DNA from: Laetiporus sulphureus 93-53
Lineage: Eukaryota > Basidiomycota > Agaricomycetes > Polyporales > Laetiporaceae
DNA length: 64,000 bases
Direction of reading: 5' to 3'
Assembly: GCF_001632365.1 (NCBI RefSeq)
Contig: NW_024468567.1
Location: forward strand, 158,734-222,733
Of the stretch, positions 33,777 through 46,725 are shown piece after piece. The notes under the pieces were generated by a model. The model saw nothing but the letters and a program-made list of their open reading frames with translations. It was not told where the DNA came from and ran no database searches. The position numbers were made by a program, and so were the translations under genes. Positions within the stretch are counted from its first letter, which is position 1. Every line of letters starts with the position of its first letter.

Positions 33777-36700
33777 ATGACCTACCCCGCCTCTACCTCC
33801 TTCCCATCCTACTCTGTACGGTATGCCTTCAATGATCAGTACACAAAGAACACTCCGTATCCGCCTGCTCCCTCCAGCAGCCACCACGCCAGTCACCATC
33901 TCCACATCCCCGTCAAGGTCGAGGATTCGCCCGAGCTACCACCCGCATCCTCCTCGCAGCAGCAGCATCACAGCAGTCACCACCACTCGCTTTCACAGTA
34001 CCACGACCACCGGCCGCATCACAAGACTCAGGAAGCTCCTATTTTCCGGTTCGGATCAGAATTTGCATCGTCTCCGGGAACACCGTCAACGCCGTTCACG
34101 TTCATGTCTCAACACTGGCCCGGGCCCAGCGCGGGCTCCTCGGCATCTGCATCCTCGTATGCACACCAGCAGCAGTACTCCGTCGACCGCTCGCACGGCT
34201 ACCCGCTGTCGTCCTCCCTGAACGGCCATGGTCATGCACACACTATGGCCCTGCACGACGACTATGACGACGGTGAGGCGGACGAGCTTGGCGACCTGCC
34301 GGGATCTGCGATGGGCGGTCTTGGGCTGCCATCGTACTCGAGCTCCGTGGCCGGAGTGGCAGGCGCGAGTGGCAGCGCAGCGATGAAGAACGAGAAGACG
34401 GTTCGACGGCGGAGCAGCAAGGCGTGCGACCAGTGCCGCAAGTCTAAATGCAAGTGCGAGCGCAACAGTCCGCAAGACCCGTGTCGCAACTGTGTGATGC
34501 TCGGAACCGGTGAGTGATTTTCAATTTCCCGTTATGGCAGGGCTCGCTCCTTTTCGATCGCGTGTCGCGCATCGTGCATTTTGACACCGCGCGGGAAGTG
34601 CTGCGTGTGGCCCTGGCGCGCTCTGCCTGCCTATTTCGGAGTGAGGGCGAGTGCTGACCGCACGTGCCCTAGCATGTACCTTCCTCGGGCCATCACGCAA
34701 ACGCGGTCCTCCGAAGGGATACATCGACGCCATCGAGGCGCGGCTTCATCAAACAGAAGCCCTGATAGGCATCCTCCTCGGCAGCAAGGACAGTCGTGCG
34801 AGGACCGTGCTCGACGATCTCAGCGAGGTGTGTTCCGTCTTTCTCTCCTTCCGTTCGCTTCGGCTAGCTCCGATGGGGTGGTGAGTCCATCAGAAGCGTG
34901 AAGCGTGCGCGTGATCGCGATGTCGTCTAGAAGACACTGGCGGACAATTCTCGTATAGGAGCATTTGTCCGTCACTAGCGCGAGGGCGGCGGATGTGGCC
35001 CTTGTGATGCTCACCTCTGACAGGCACAGCGTCTAGTCACCGTGAGCGCAGCGCAAGCGAGCCGCATGGGATGCGCGATAGTGATCCGCTAGCGTCCACT
35101 TTGGCGAAATTGGTTCGTGGCCGCAGGCTTGCGCTGCAATTGTCGCCCTCCGCGTTCGCGTACTCGCTCATGACGAAAGGTTCATAGGCTCTTTTGTCTT
35201 TTGCTCATTTCACTTCTCCACAGGACCCGCTTGCCAAGGATATCATCACACGCGTGGACAATTCTGCTTACGGTCACAAAGGCCGTTCACGCGGTTCTGA
35301 AGCTCCAACGACAGGGCGGAGCAGACCCCCACCAGAACCGCGCGACGAATCGGTCCTCCACTCTACTCAGTACGTAACTCATTCCGCGCTAACGTCATGA
35401 TTGGCCGCGATAACTTACCGCTGCCCTGTTTCACTCACTGACTAGCCCCTCAAACGAGTGGCAAGATACAGTGATCGCACGCCTCAATGCCTTAGCTGCG
35501 ACGCGCAACACGCTTCTCGACGATAAGACCGCAGAGGGCGAAGACAGCGACGGACGTCCGTCGTCGTCGGACACAAGCCGGCAACTTGATGCGCAGCCGA
35601 CGCGGCCGACCCTGAATTTGACGGAGCAGCCCAGTTCCTCGTCCCTCGTCGGGCCGCCCTCCGCAGTGCTCAGCTCCGCGTCGGAGCCCCCGGGCAGCGA
35701 GCCCCCCTTCCGACGCCAGCGGCGGCGCCTTGACGGGGAGATGGGCGATGGGGACTTTGCACGGTCGCCGTCGTCCGCGTCCGCGTCGGCGTCGCGATCG
35801 CGATCACCCGCGATTGTGGGACAGAACCAGCCGCGTGGGTCGGTGGTTTCGCTGGTGGACCGGCACTCGCCATTGATGCACGACGATGAGAGTGTGAAGG
35901 ATGAAGATGAGGGCGCGGGCGAGGACGAGCTGGCGATTGAGGTGGGCCAGTTGAGTTTGAACGAGGACGAGCAATTGCGGTTCCACGGCAAGGCGAGCGG
36001 GCTGCATTTGTTGGGTGTAAAGGACAGGGAAGATGCGAGGCATGAGAGTGGTATTTGGTGAGTATATGCGCTGGATTTGAGGGATCGCTGGTTGCTCAAT
36101 GCGTTCCAGGCGATTCCCAAAGGCGAGAGTGTGGCCACCGTTGCCGCCATCTGCGACGGCGAAGGCGAAGGGCCTGGAGAACTTTGCACCGCGCATGCCG
36201 GACCAGGCCACGCAGGAGTTGCTTTTGGAGTTGTATTGGACATACGTGCATCCGGCACTGCCGATCGTGCACAAGCGTGCGTTCATGGAGGACTTCCGTA
36301 ACAGGTACGGGTGATCCGTCTAAACTGTGCAAGGCATTTCTTTACTCGTTTCTAGCAATACGTCATCTGCGGATTCTCCATACTCCGAGATGTCTGAAGG
36401 TGCGTCTCCGGGAACGTCGTCTCCGGCTTCACGCAGAAGTCGGCGAGTGCCTACTCTCCTCCTACTCGCCATGTTTTCCATCGCTGCGCGCTACTCCTCT
36501 GAGACGAGCCGTGATGAGCCGCCGCCACAAGACGGCTCGATCTGGACGGCGGGCGAGAACTACCTCGAGGACGCGAAGGTTATCCTCGACAGCTCGTACG
36601 CTGCGTCGCGCCCGAGTACCTGCCAGGCACTGCTCTTACTGGGCTACCGTGAGGTAGGCATCGGCGCGATGGCGCAGGCATGGCTATATGTCGGGATGGC

Positions 36701-38573
36701 GGTGCGAATGGCGCAGGATTTGGGTCTCCATAAGAGCGCCGACAAGTGGAGCAGCGTCGGGCGTGCTCTGTTCACAGCGACCGAGCTGCAGGAACGGCGG
36801 CGCATCTGGTACGGGTGCGTTATCATGGATAAATATGTTTCCGCGTATATTGGTGGGTGTCTTCTCGCGCCGTGTGTTCTGCGTGGATCTGGATCTGGGA
36901 ATGCTGACTGCTGTGCGATAGGTCGGCCAGTAGCGATCTGCGAACGGGACTTCGATACGGAGCTTCCCAGTATCGAGGAGGTGGGTGGAGGATGTATGGT
37001 TGATGATGATCGATCTGGCTCAATAGATGTGGCTCAGCCGGATGAACATGAACTGTGGCAGCCACACCCGTCCGAACCACTGAGGGATGGCACCGTTGAC
37101 CCCGAGTTCCCCGAGGTTGTGCCCGTTCCTGGACGGGTCATCTCGTGCTTCACCGAGTCTGCAAAATTATGTGCGTTTACTCTGTTTCGCTCTCACCAAT
37201 CGTGTGCTCATGCGATAGCGGCTTTGCAGCGATCATCCTGAGCATGATCATGCAGTGTCTGTATGCTATTAAGCTGCCGCCTAACCGTCAGGCGGAGTTT
37301 TCTCGGTTGGAGAAGTTGCTGTCGAAGTGGTATCTCGATCTTCCTGGCCATTTGCGGTTTGACCCCGCTGCGCCGAAAACTCCTGTGCCGTTGCCGCATA
37401 TCCTGACTCTGCATATGCAGTATTGGTGCACGGTGTTGCTATTACACCGGCCATTGTGAGTTCCTCTTTCATAGTGAGGTAAACACGTGAAGCTCAACAA
37501 GGTGTTGTAGCATTCGGCATATGCCTGATTCGTCCGCAAGACCGTGAGTGACTATTTACCCTATCCGTCTCCAAGTCTCATGCTGGTTCAGTTTGTCTTC
37601 ATCGTCGAAGGACTCCGACGGTCGCGCAAATTCAAGAAAAAATCACGATATCTGTGTGCAAGCTGCTAATCATATTACATCTATCGGTGCGTGGTGTGTC
37701 CAAAGTTGCGCCCCTCGTGATTCTCATGCGCCGACTACAGTTTCAGTCTATGTGGAAAATTACACCGCGAAACGCGCACCAGTCTATCTCTGTTATTACG
37801 TCTTCACGGCTGCCATCATGCATGTGGCTACTCGTACGTCATACTCTTTCTTCCATTCATTGTGGTTAGCTCTAAACGCTCGATGTCCTAAAATAGTCAT
37901 GAGCTACCCTGACGATACACAGGGACGATTGGGGCTGAACAAATGCATGGATGTGCTGAAGCAAATGCGCATTCTCTGGGGAAGCGCATGGCGTGCGCTG
38001 GAGCTGCTGCACGGATCGAAGGTTAACAGCCCGCCGAGCACACAAGACCCGCAGATCTTCAGAGCGCGCATGCCTGAGCGTCCGAAGCGCTCTGCAGAGC
38101 AGCCACTCGACCACGAAGCGGACGCTGGCACTCGGCTAATGACCAGCGACCAGCTGTACCGCCAGTCGCATGCATACCCACCAGTCAGCACGCCCAGCCC
38201 GGTCCACCAAGGGTTTTCCATGAACAACTTGCATATACCCTCCGCGGACTCGTCGACGTACCATTCGTATGATCGGTGGTCATCGGATACGTCCATACCC
38301 GGCTATGGGGGGAGCCTGACGACGTCCGTCTTGCCGCAGCAATACAGCACTGGAATCGTCGATGAGCGACTGCCGTCCGGCATGAGCCGCCACCCGGAGC
38401 GCCAGAGCCAGCGGTACCCGCAGTACTGGAGCGACTATTCTGCACTCGCGCAGATGGACACGCCGTATGGCGTGCCGGTCATCGGCGAGATGGTTCCGCA
38501 GCACGGAGGCTCGCAAAGCGACCAGCCCATGTACGTGCCGGAATATCCATTGTTCGGTGGGTACACTCGATGA
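33777..38573 (+). CDS. Zn(II)2Cys6 transcription factor with fungal-specific middle domain
   Basis: Twelve exons (33777-34509, 34673-34827, 35224-35369, 35446-36057, 36110-36304, 36356-36852, 36922-37170, 37230-37455, 37511-37543, 37592-37686, 37741-37833, 37897-38573), 1236 aa. A His/Gln/Ser-rich N-terminus leads to the binuclear cluster: Cys 217, 220, 227, 236, 239 and 246 (the last in exon 2). It is followed by SRKRGPPKGYIDAIEARLHQ, a linker and short coiled region. A low-complexity acidic stretch precedes the Fungal_trans region (ELYWTYVHPALPIVHKRAF to about residue 860). This includes WYGCVIMDKYVSAYIGRP, ELWQPHPSEP and LLLHRPFIRHMP. Such proteins bind CGG-type sites in the nucleus; targets are unknown. 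One possible extra intron within exon 7 (VGGGCMVDDDRSGSI) was not needed to keep the frame. Confidence 0.9.
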
Positions 38574-39260
38574 TCTCGCTGCTATAGGTGGACCGGTGCT
38601 CATCGCATCGTAGGTAACTCGCTCCCATCCAACCATCCATGACGAGGGATAATGGGACTTTGAATGTGTTTCTCACCGCTCCGCTACGCTCGACTCGCTC
38701 TCTCGCACCTCTCCGTTTTTACACACTAACGCCAATGCTCGCCTATGAACTCTCTGTATCCGTTGGTTCTGGGTGTATGTAGTCGCACAAGTATCTTTCG
38801 TTACATAATAGCCTTTGTCGCTCCTGTACAGTTGCTGTATCCCGTAGTCTCGATGGTGTTTGCCGTCCGGGTGTACGATCCCTCGCGTGCCGAAAGTCCG
38901 TGTCCGTATCGCACATAGACTGGTCGACTCTGACGCGTTTGTAGGAGTATAATGAATGACATCCGGTTTGGGTTTGACTGCTGGAGACTTTGATGGCCGT
39001 GGTGATTCCTTCGGGATGTCGATGAGTTGTTTCCGATTTCCACCAACGATCGTTGGGTGAAGAAGTGCATCGCAAACGTGTTCCATTTGCCGTCGAGACA
39101 TTTTGAGCTTGCATCTGCAATGATTGTCGTTGTGGCAGCGGCAAACTGTCCGAACATGTTTGTCACGGACAATATGCTGAGATGCTATACGTGCCGAAAG
39201 GGCGAATTGACCGAATATCGGGTATCATATGTCAGCTGTCGCAGAGAAAAGACAAACTGT
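38574..39260. other. 3' flank of regulator, nothing recognised
   Basis: About 690 bp after the regulator stop with only short frames. Presumably its 3' untranslated region and terminator. Confidence 0.45.
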
Positions 39261-40256
39261 GCCAGGGAGGTGATAATGAGTCAGATAGGTGGCAGATGTT
39301 GAAGTAGAATCTGATAACTGGCGGCTATGGATGAACTTCAAGTGATTCGGCAGGGCAAGGAGCCAGCCCAGAAATGTGCGATACTCTTCAGGACGTGACG
39401 AAGACGTTCGTAGAGTTCCGACGTTCTCTTGCATGAACACAGCTCTGTGAATTATGCAATGTCGAGTGTTGAGCGATGGTCATCAAGTCCCTAAGTGAGA
39501 TTCAACGAAGCAACTTTGCACTGGTGCCGCAATTCGCCATGGGCTGCCCATAGCGTGAGGCATCCCTACCGCTAGATATGGAGAGCGACTTTCTAGCGAT
39601 TGCCATGAACTGGATGGCGAAATGAGGTCCATAAGTGAGATTCAACGAACCAGCGTTGCAGTGCCACTATTCGCGATGGCTTGCACGTAGCCTAAGACGA
39701 GTCCCTACCGTTAGATACCGAGAGCGACTTGATAGTGGTTCCGCGAGCTGGATAGCACAGTGACGACTGGAGCTGCCCAGTCATCCGGCCGGTAGGCCCG
39801 TTTTGCCCGTCCCAAGTGACCATGTCAAATTATTCGCAGACGCTGTGGATAGAATGCATTCAGATGAGCAACGCGGACGCTAAATCGCAACAGGAAAGAC
39901 CCGGCGTTCCGATGAGTGGATACGAGCCTGAGGTTGATTGACAGTTAGAGCAGTAGCTTGCTGGAATGGTGTCCTGTATAGATCCGAGAGTCCCGAAGAA
40001 GACATGGACATGCGTTCCCATGGCGCGCGATAGCATGAATGTCACGAGAGTTCCTTCACGCCCGAATGCTTCTGAAGCCGGATGCTTCTGAAGGTGCAGA
40101 GCAGAGCGTCTGAAGGAGACATAGATCCGCTGCGGAAGAGCTCTCCACACATACCGCAGCACCCAGTGTAATGTACCCAAGTTTGAGCTGGCTATGCCCT
40201 AGAAGTCCGCAGAGCGAGGTTGCAGACTTGCTATGTAGGTGTGCAGGGTGCCACCC
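39261..40256 (+). repeat. Direct repeat R, left copy
   Basis: Begins GCCAGGGAGG and matches the segment 42831-43610 in the same orientation over most of its length. Shared landmarks include CATCCGGCCGGTAGGCCCG, CAGACGCTGTG.A.AGAATGCATTCA and the end near GTACCCAAGTTT. Within it a unit of about 140 bp starting near AAGTGAGATTCAACGAA is present twice in tandem (39492-39632 and 39633-39770), while the right copy has it once. No coding capacity was recognised. Confidence 0.8.
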
Positions 40257-40995
40257 CTTCTAACTATAGAGCCTGATTGTGGCGCGCGTGCGGGTCATCC
40301 AGGGAACGCCCGCGATGGGTACCTAGTATCTACAGATAGTTTGAACAGCGTGCGAGCGCAGTTGAGTCATTGCGAGCGATATGCTCGCGTCATATTGGCG
40401 AGTATTCTCGTTTGTCACGAGAGTTGTGTCGATGAAAGTATGCGCGAGCTTGGGCGAGTGGATCCTTGTGCCAAAACCACCGAGCATGCTACTTGAGCTT
40501 GAATAGCGATCCGCGCGAGATGTTAGAGGCATCTGAGTCTCCTGCACACAGATGCAGCTGATATGGGAGTATAAGAATGAAGAGAACACACGTAAGCAAT
40601 GTGGCTTGTTGATTCAAAACGGGAATGTCCGTACTAAAAGGGAGTCACCCATGCATGCATCACGCATCGACGCTCAATCAACACGTTCCCCGAACCTCAA
40701 CAACCACTCGGCTCCAGACCGTTCAGCATCGCGGCCGTACGGGCCATATGCATGCCTTGCCGCCGCTGTCGTACCATGTCATCTTATCAAGTGGACCAAT
40801 GTTGGATCCGTTTTAGCCCATACTTCCCAAAATCCGGTGAGCCTGAACCAAATGAACGTTCGCTGCGCCATCTCATTTACATTTACACTTCCCCGCGGAA
40901 ATACATTTTCGCATCCAGGCAGACTGATTAGCTCAGAGCTTGAAGCTTACTACTTAATTGACTGGGTGCCGTCCTATCCGTGTGCACAAATACAG
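40257..40995. other. Intergenic stretch left of the MITE
   Basis: About 740 bp with only short frames; nothing recognised. Confidence 0.4.
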
Positions 40996-41212
40996 CATCA
41001 GGAAAACTCATAGGACACTTTTACTTTTATCCGCTTGCCGTCACCAAAAAGACAGTAAGCTCGAGAAAGTCTCAGGACCTTCTTGTTTTGAACTTTTTTT
41101 CTGGGTTGGAAGCTTCTTATTGTGTACTTATTCGCTTGTACAAGCCAATACCAGCAAGAACAAGTCAAAAAGGAGGTTCTCGAGCCACAAGTCGGTTTGA
41201 GTTTTCCTGATG
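40996..41212. mobile_element. MITE family M, copy 1 (217 bp)
   Basis: Bounded by perfect 15-bp inverted ends CATCAGGAAAACTCA. It aligns along its whole length with the copy at 62750-62968. The bases AG flank it on both sides, a possible 2-bp target duplication. The interior is non-coding. It lies about 190 bp upstream of the start codon of the second wax-synthase gene, so it probably sits in that promoter. Confidence 0.8.
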
Positions 41213-41402
41213 AGCATCACTAAATGCTACAACGTACCCGCTTGCCATTCTCACACTGTAAGTCGGTCCGCACCGTCACTGTTCATATGACAATATGTCC
41301 CAGACCGGTACTTCATGACACCAAATGCTGGCTCGTACTTAAAAACGCGCCTGCTGCAGGAGTCGACGCTTCAAACTCGCTCCCCAGTCGACCCCAGCAT
41401 AC

Positions 41403-42789
41403 ATGCAGGTTAACGTCGATAACCGGCCCTTGTTGCCCTTTGTGCCCTATGTATTGCTGCAATATGGCCTTCTAGCTTGTCTTGTCGCCATGCGCCTGCA
41501 GTCGCGCGGGCGAGTGATCGCCTTCCTTACATACGCCTCCATCCTCAGTTCTGTTTTCCTGTACACCACCGGAGACGCACAAATGAACTATGCAACTGGC
41601 TGTACAGCAATGGGGCACATCTTGATAGCATTCCATCTCCTCTGCCTATCCGACCCCTTGAACGACTTCCGCCACGAACACGACAAGATCCCTCCAAGGG
41701 AGATGTCCTACGCACGTCGGGTGTATTGGGCTTTTTGCGTCATCTTCAATTCTCGCGGAGTTGGCTCGACCTGTCAGGTGCGTTTGCGCCCATCTTCCGC
41801 GGCGATCAGTGGCGCCGAACGTAGAATGATATGCGTAGATTGCCAACGTCCCTCCGCGCTCGAGCGAGGGCAAGTGGACGTTCGTGCGCCAAAAGCTGCT
41901 GACCGCGTTCCGGTGGTTCCTCGTCGTCGACCTCACGCAGACATACCACCGCGCCCACCCCCTGTTCTCTCGGCAAGCAGAGGACATCTTCTCGCTTGCG
42001 ACACAAGGCCACGTCCAGCGCTGCATCAACATCTTTGTGTGCCTCAGCAGCCTCGTCGCGCATATCGGCCTGCTATACGCGCTGCCCGCCGCAATTATCG
42101 TCGCGCTGGGAATCTCGGAGCCCAGGGACTGGCCGGACATGTATGGACGGTGGTCCGATGCATACACAGTGCGCCGCTTTTGGGGGTGAGCAGATCCGTC
42201 CTCGCTACCATGCCTCGCTTCTCACGTCTTCCATTTCCTCGGTGTGCCGCAGACGCACTTATCACCAGTTGATCAGACGGGTGCGCTCACACGTACCTGC
42301 CATTGACATGTTACAGATAAGCTCACTTGTTGCGTGCAGTACACGGCGTCCATCGGGAAGGCTGTCTGCCGCCTGCTCGGCCTGCGAACGGGCTCGCGCG
42401 CGTCGTCGAACACGCAGCTCTACGTCGGCTTTGCCGTCTCCGGGATCATGCACTGCGGCGGGGACCTCATGGTGAGCCGCGCGCTGCCCGGGTTGTCGTT
42501 CCCGTTCTTCTTCGCGCAGGCCGTTGCGATCTCACTCGAAGATGCGGTCATTCACGCGGGGAAGGGCATTTTCGCGCCGAAGACGAAGGGCGCGCGAGCG
42601 GCGCTGCGGTGGGTGGGCTATGCGTGGGTGTTTGCGTGGCTGAGCGTGTCGGCGCCGTTGCTTCTTAACTGGTGGATACGCGCGGGTGTCATCGATGCGA
42701 GCAGCGTGCCGTTCTCGCTTATCGGTGTCGTGGTGCCTGGGTTTGAGAAGGTGTTGGTGCGATGGCTTGGTGGTAGTGCCAGCGTGTAA
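41403..42789 (+). CDS. Wax-synthase-domain membrane O-acyltransferase, copy 2
   Basis: Four exons (41403-41777, 41839-42185, 42253-42280, 42340-42789), 399 aa. Exon 2 opens with IANVPPRSSEGKWTFVRQKLL, and the 28-nt exon 3 completes RRFWGRTYHQLIRRYTASIG, the family signature. The second His is in GFAVSGIMHCGGDLM. Hydrophobic segments are spread through the protein (PYVLLQYGLLACLVAM, LVAHIGLLYALPAAIIVAL, WVFAWLSVSAPLLLNWW). Length and GC content are higher than in copy 1, and all splice phases are the same, so the genes are paralogues. It is bracketed by direct repeats R, which suggests a history of tandem duplication. Substrate unknown. Confidence 0.88.
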
Positions 42790-42830
42790 TGATGGAAGGC
42801 GGCGAATCGAGAAGGCACCAGCCAGGGAGG

Positions 42831-43610
42831 TGGCAATGAATTAGGTAGTAGGGGGCAGATGTTGAAGTAGAATCTGACGACTGGCAGCTATGGATGAGAA
42901 TGTCGGAACTCTACGAACGTCATCATCAACACAGCTCTGCGAGTTAGGCAATGTCAAGTAGTAAGCAATGATTAATGATCATTAGGTCTGGAAGTGAGAT
43001 TCAATGAACCAACTTTGCAGTGCCACAATTCATGATGGCCTGACACGCAGCCATGAGGCGTCCCTACCGCTAGATACCGAGAGCGACTTTCTAGTGCTTG
43101 CCACGAGCTGCATAGCACAGTGACAACCGGAGCTGCCCAGTCATCCGGCCGGTAGGCCCGATTTGCCCGTCCCAAGCGATCATGCCAGACTACTCGCAGA
43201 CGCTGTGAACAGAATGCATTCAACTGGACAACGCGCACTGCTAAATCGCAACAGGAAAGGGTGACCCGGCGTTCCGACGAGCGGATACGAGGTTGATTGA
43301 CAGTTCATGCGATAGCTTGCAGGAATGACGTCCTGTATAGATCCGATGGTCCCGTTCCCGTGGCGCCCGATAGCATGAATGTCACAAGAGTTCTTCGGGC
43401 CAGGGTACTCCTGAAGGTGCAAAGCAGAGCATCTGATTAGCACACAGATCCGCTGCGGAAGATCCCTCCATACATTACATACCGCTGCAGCACCCTGCGT
43501 GTATTGTACCCAAGTTTCAATATGGAGCTGGATGCATGGCTCATCGAACTGACTGGAGACTTCCGCAGCGGGGCGCGAGTAACAGCGCGCTTGCAGGTCG
43601 GTGCCATCAA
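42831..43610 (+). repeat. Direct repeat R, right copy
   Basis: Starts 41 bp after the stop of the second wax-synthase gene and matches 39261-40256 in direct orientation, with one instead of two copies of the internal 140-bp unit. Small insertions and substitutions are scattered, so the pair is not recent. Confidence 0.8.
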
Positions 43611-45140
43611 ACTGATGCGCATGCACAATGTTGTACGCCTGCGTATTCTTGAGGCGCGCTATACTTCACTGACTCCGAGTCGGTGAGCCTAACTCTTTGG
43701 TGTGTCTAATCTCAATACGCTCGTGTCCCTTTTTCTCGCAGATGGTGCACTCGTAGTGGATGCCCTCTGGCTGACACGTTTGAACGTCGGATACTGCGTG
43801 TGAAGTGAGTAATCAAGTGTGCTGTCGTAAGTACTTTATCTTCTCCATTAATGCGTGTCAATGGGGTTGATTAATTGATTCTCCATCGTACATTTTCACT
43901 GCTCCACATTTGCTCGGCTTCGCTCTGATTATCTCGCAAAAGAACCCCTCCCCTTGACATAGCCCCAGAAATGTCGACCGTCGCAATCTGCAGCACGAGC
44001 TCGATGACGCTCCCCTGACTAGCAGCTCGGGGAATTGACCCCCTTGTGGACTTGGACGTTCCGCGCGTGAGATGGTTGTCCTTGTCTGCATACGACCCTC
44101 GGACGTGGCACGAACGCGGTGCGTCAGCTCACACTTCCATTCAAACCTTGGGCTGTGACTATGGAACTAGCAGGGCACAGCTCCTACGTATTGAGGCACC
44201 CGGACGGCTATGCATTTTCCATGTACATCTTGCAAACCCACGTGCGCGCTTGTGCGCAGACTGCAGCGTTGAATATAGTGAACCACATACCAGAAGCAAC
44301 TTTCAGAAGGCCCTCATGACCGCACTCGTGGTGTTCGCGCCAGTGCGGCGATGTGGTCAACTTGATGAAGAACGGGTAAATTTACGTTCAGTGGTCTGAT
44401 ACCATTGATCCGATGCCATATTCTGACAAGAGGTATGCAGCAATGCACAGCGCCCTGAAGGTCCTGCAGCTATACCCTTTGCCTTCCCTCTGTCCCGTGG
44501 CAGTGTGCAGAGCTGCGATATTCGCTGAAGTGCAGCTCATCTATAATGCTGAACAGAATAATAGTCATTCCATTCCCAGAATCGTCACTAAATTCGAAGT
44601 GGTGCAGCAACGTGCGCATAGCCTTCTCGTCAGGTGCTGTACAACGGAATTTAGATGGATTACTCGGATGTGTATTCGTCTAGCAATGCACGTAGAATCC
44701 TGAGTCTATGCGCTGTAGGGACGCGTTGAAGGACGCACATCCTGACTTGGAGAAAAGGAGGTGATCGCAGTACCCGTGTTGTGCGTCATCTTTTGCCCGT
44801 GTCCGCAGCTGCTCAGATACACATGGTTCTGGTTCGTCGGTTACTGATTATATCGCTAGGCTTGCGTGCATTATCCATGAACAGGCGGCGTGCGTCCATT
44901 ATCTGCAGACAGCATCCCGATTGAATGGTTGCGCGTCTGCGTGGTTTGAATATGGCTGTGTAGCGCCTGCATTGCAGGGAAATGCACGCAATCATGTGGG
45001 CGGTGTGTGAATACCTGGAAGAAATGGTATCAGAACCACGTTGTGATGCGATAAGTTGGATACATATATACATGTATTGCAAGAGCTGGCTTGGAAACTC
45101 GCACCTGTGACCATCCTCTACAACTGTCTATTCAAACGAT

Positions 45141-46725
45141 ATGGACTTCACTGAATGGAAGCTGGAACTTCTCGCGGACGGGACCAAAAGATGGAGACAA
45201 CGGCTTGTACGAATTGTAAGTGGGAAGACCCTGCGTGTGTGTTCCTGACCATTTACGTGCTGCGCTGCGTCAGGTTGAGGGCGAGGGCAAGGCAGGCCGT
45301 AAGGCTTCATCCGAGGTGGAACCCGAGGCGAAACCAGTAGCGACAAGAACTCTGCCGCAGCTTCCGATCGAGGTGTGGGAAAATGTGATCGACCATCTGT
45401 GGAACCACCGGTTCGCTTTGAGGCCGTGCAGTCTCGTCTGTCGAGCATGGAACCCTCCGAGTTGCTTCCACTTGCACAGGCCGATCGAGATCTATAGTGT
45501 CAAGGGTGTGATGGCAGGCCCGAGCTGTCGAAGCGGGCGCACGATATGTCCATATCGGGTCTCCCGTTCTGCAGGCCAGAGTCATCTCGGCTAGATCTGT
45601 CAGCGCTGTCGACGGCGGTGATCATGCTCGCTCACAAGCTGCCTCGGCTGGAGACGCTCGCAATCCGGTGGTCAGAGTGGAAGCCCGGGATGATGCACAG
45701 CGACATCTTCCTGCTCCTCCCCGCCTTCTCCTCTGTCACTCACCTCGATCTCTGTGATGTCACATTCCCGTCGATCACTGTCCTTGGGCGCCTCGTTTGT
45801 GCCCTGCCCCGCCTGGTCGAGCTCGAATGCGAAAATCTGAAATTCATACATGACCACTTTCGCCGCGATACGCTCGATTTATATCACAACCGGGGTCAAC
45901 ATCAGGTCCCTGTCACTCCGGGGGGATTTAGATGTGAGACCTGGGAAACACATCGACTTCCTTGCTCATCCTTGCATCTCGAGTCGCTTGCAGAGACTAA
46001 TCATCAATGATTCATCATTTCACGTGGCCGAATCACAACACCAATGGAAATATCAGCGACTATTGGATGCTGCATCTCACTCACTCACAGAACTGCGATT
46101 AGTTCTGATATACTCAGGACGACAGACACATACAGGGATGTCTGCTGCAGGTGTGCACTCTAGTTTCATGTAAGCATTTCTGCTAACCGGAGTCTCTCCA
46201 GATCCAGTGCTATCCTTCACTCGCAATACGTCACTGCGGAGACTATGTCTGAAGCTTATGCATTTTCATCGAGTTGCTGACCTGGATGCATTATGTCAAG
46301 TCTTACTTTCCATCAAGTCAGGCCAGCTTCGAGAAATAGTGATAGTTTTCCAACCATATTCACTGTACCCAGGAATCGATGTAACGGAGGCAGTGAAAAC
46401 CACGCTCAAATTTCACGAGTCTGCTCGCTACGAAGAGATTGACAATTATCTCTCATCCGATTCATTCAGGATGCTGAGCAAAGTAGAATTCGCAAACTCC
46501 ACCCAGCGTTATGGGAACCCACCCGAAGATATCATTCCGGTGAACACAGTGGCCGAGGAGCTGTGGAGGCAGCAACTTGCGCCTTTATTCCCACGACTGC
46601 TCAAGCGAGGCATCTTCCGGTGAGTATCCTATAATGTTACGCCTAGACTCTCACATTCATCTGCATCGCGATATTGGAGCTGCAGCGCCACAGTGAAGAA
46701 AGCTCTGGATGCAGACGGCTTTTGA
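45141..46725 (+). pseudogene. F-box protein, copy 2, frameshifted
   Basis: The four-exon structure of the family is kept (45141-45215, 45274-46150, 46202-46619, 46686-46725), including the 40-nt last exon. Exon 2 carries two lesions compared with the paralogues: a loss of about 22 bp near 45505-45520 and a gain of one base near 45895. From the start codon the frame therefore ends at a TGA... TAG run by about 45594, shortly after the F-box (LPQLPIEVWENVIDHLWN). The two shifts together restore the original frame after 45895. Remaining sequence is well preserved, so inactivation looks fairly recent. Confidence 0.85.

Noticed and set aside
35431..36258. 275-codon minus-strand frame
   Set aside because: Antisense to exons 4-5 of the Zn2Cys6 regulator; Ser/Pro-rich shadow.
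43504..44703. Several short frames in the block upstream of F-box copy 2
   Set aside because: They shift frame between the related blocks near 50-51 kb and 56.5 kb; treated as decayed sequence inside the duplicon.
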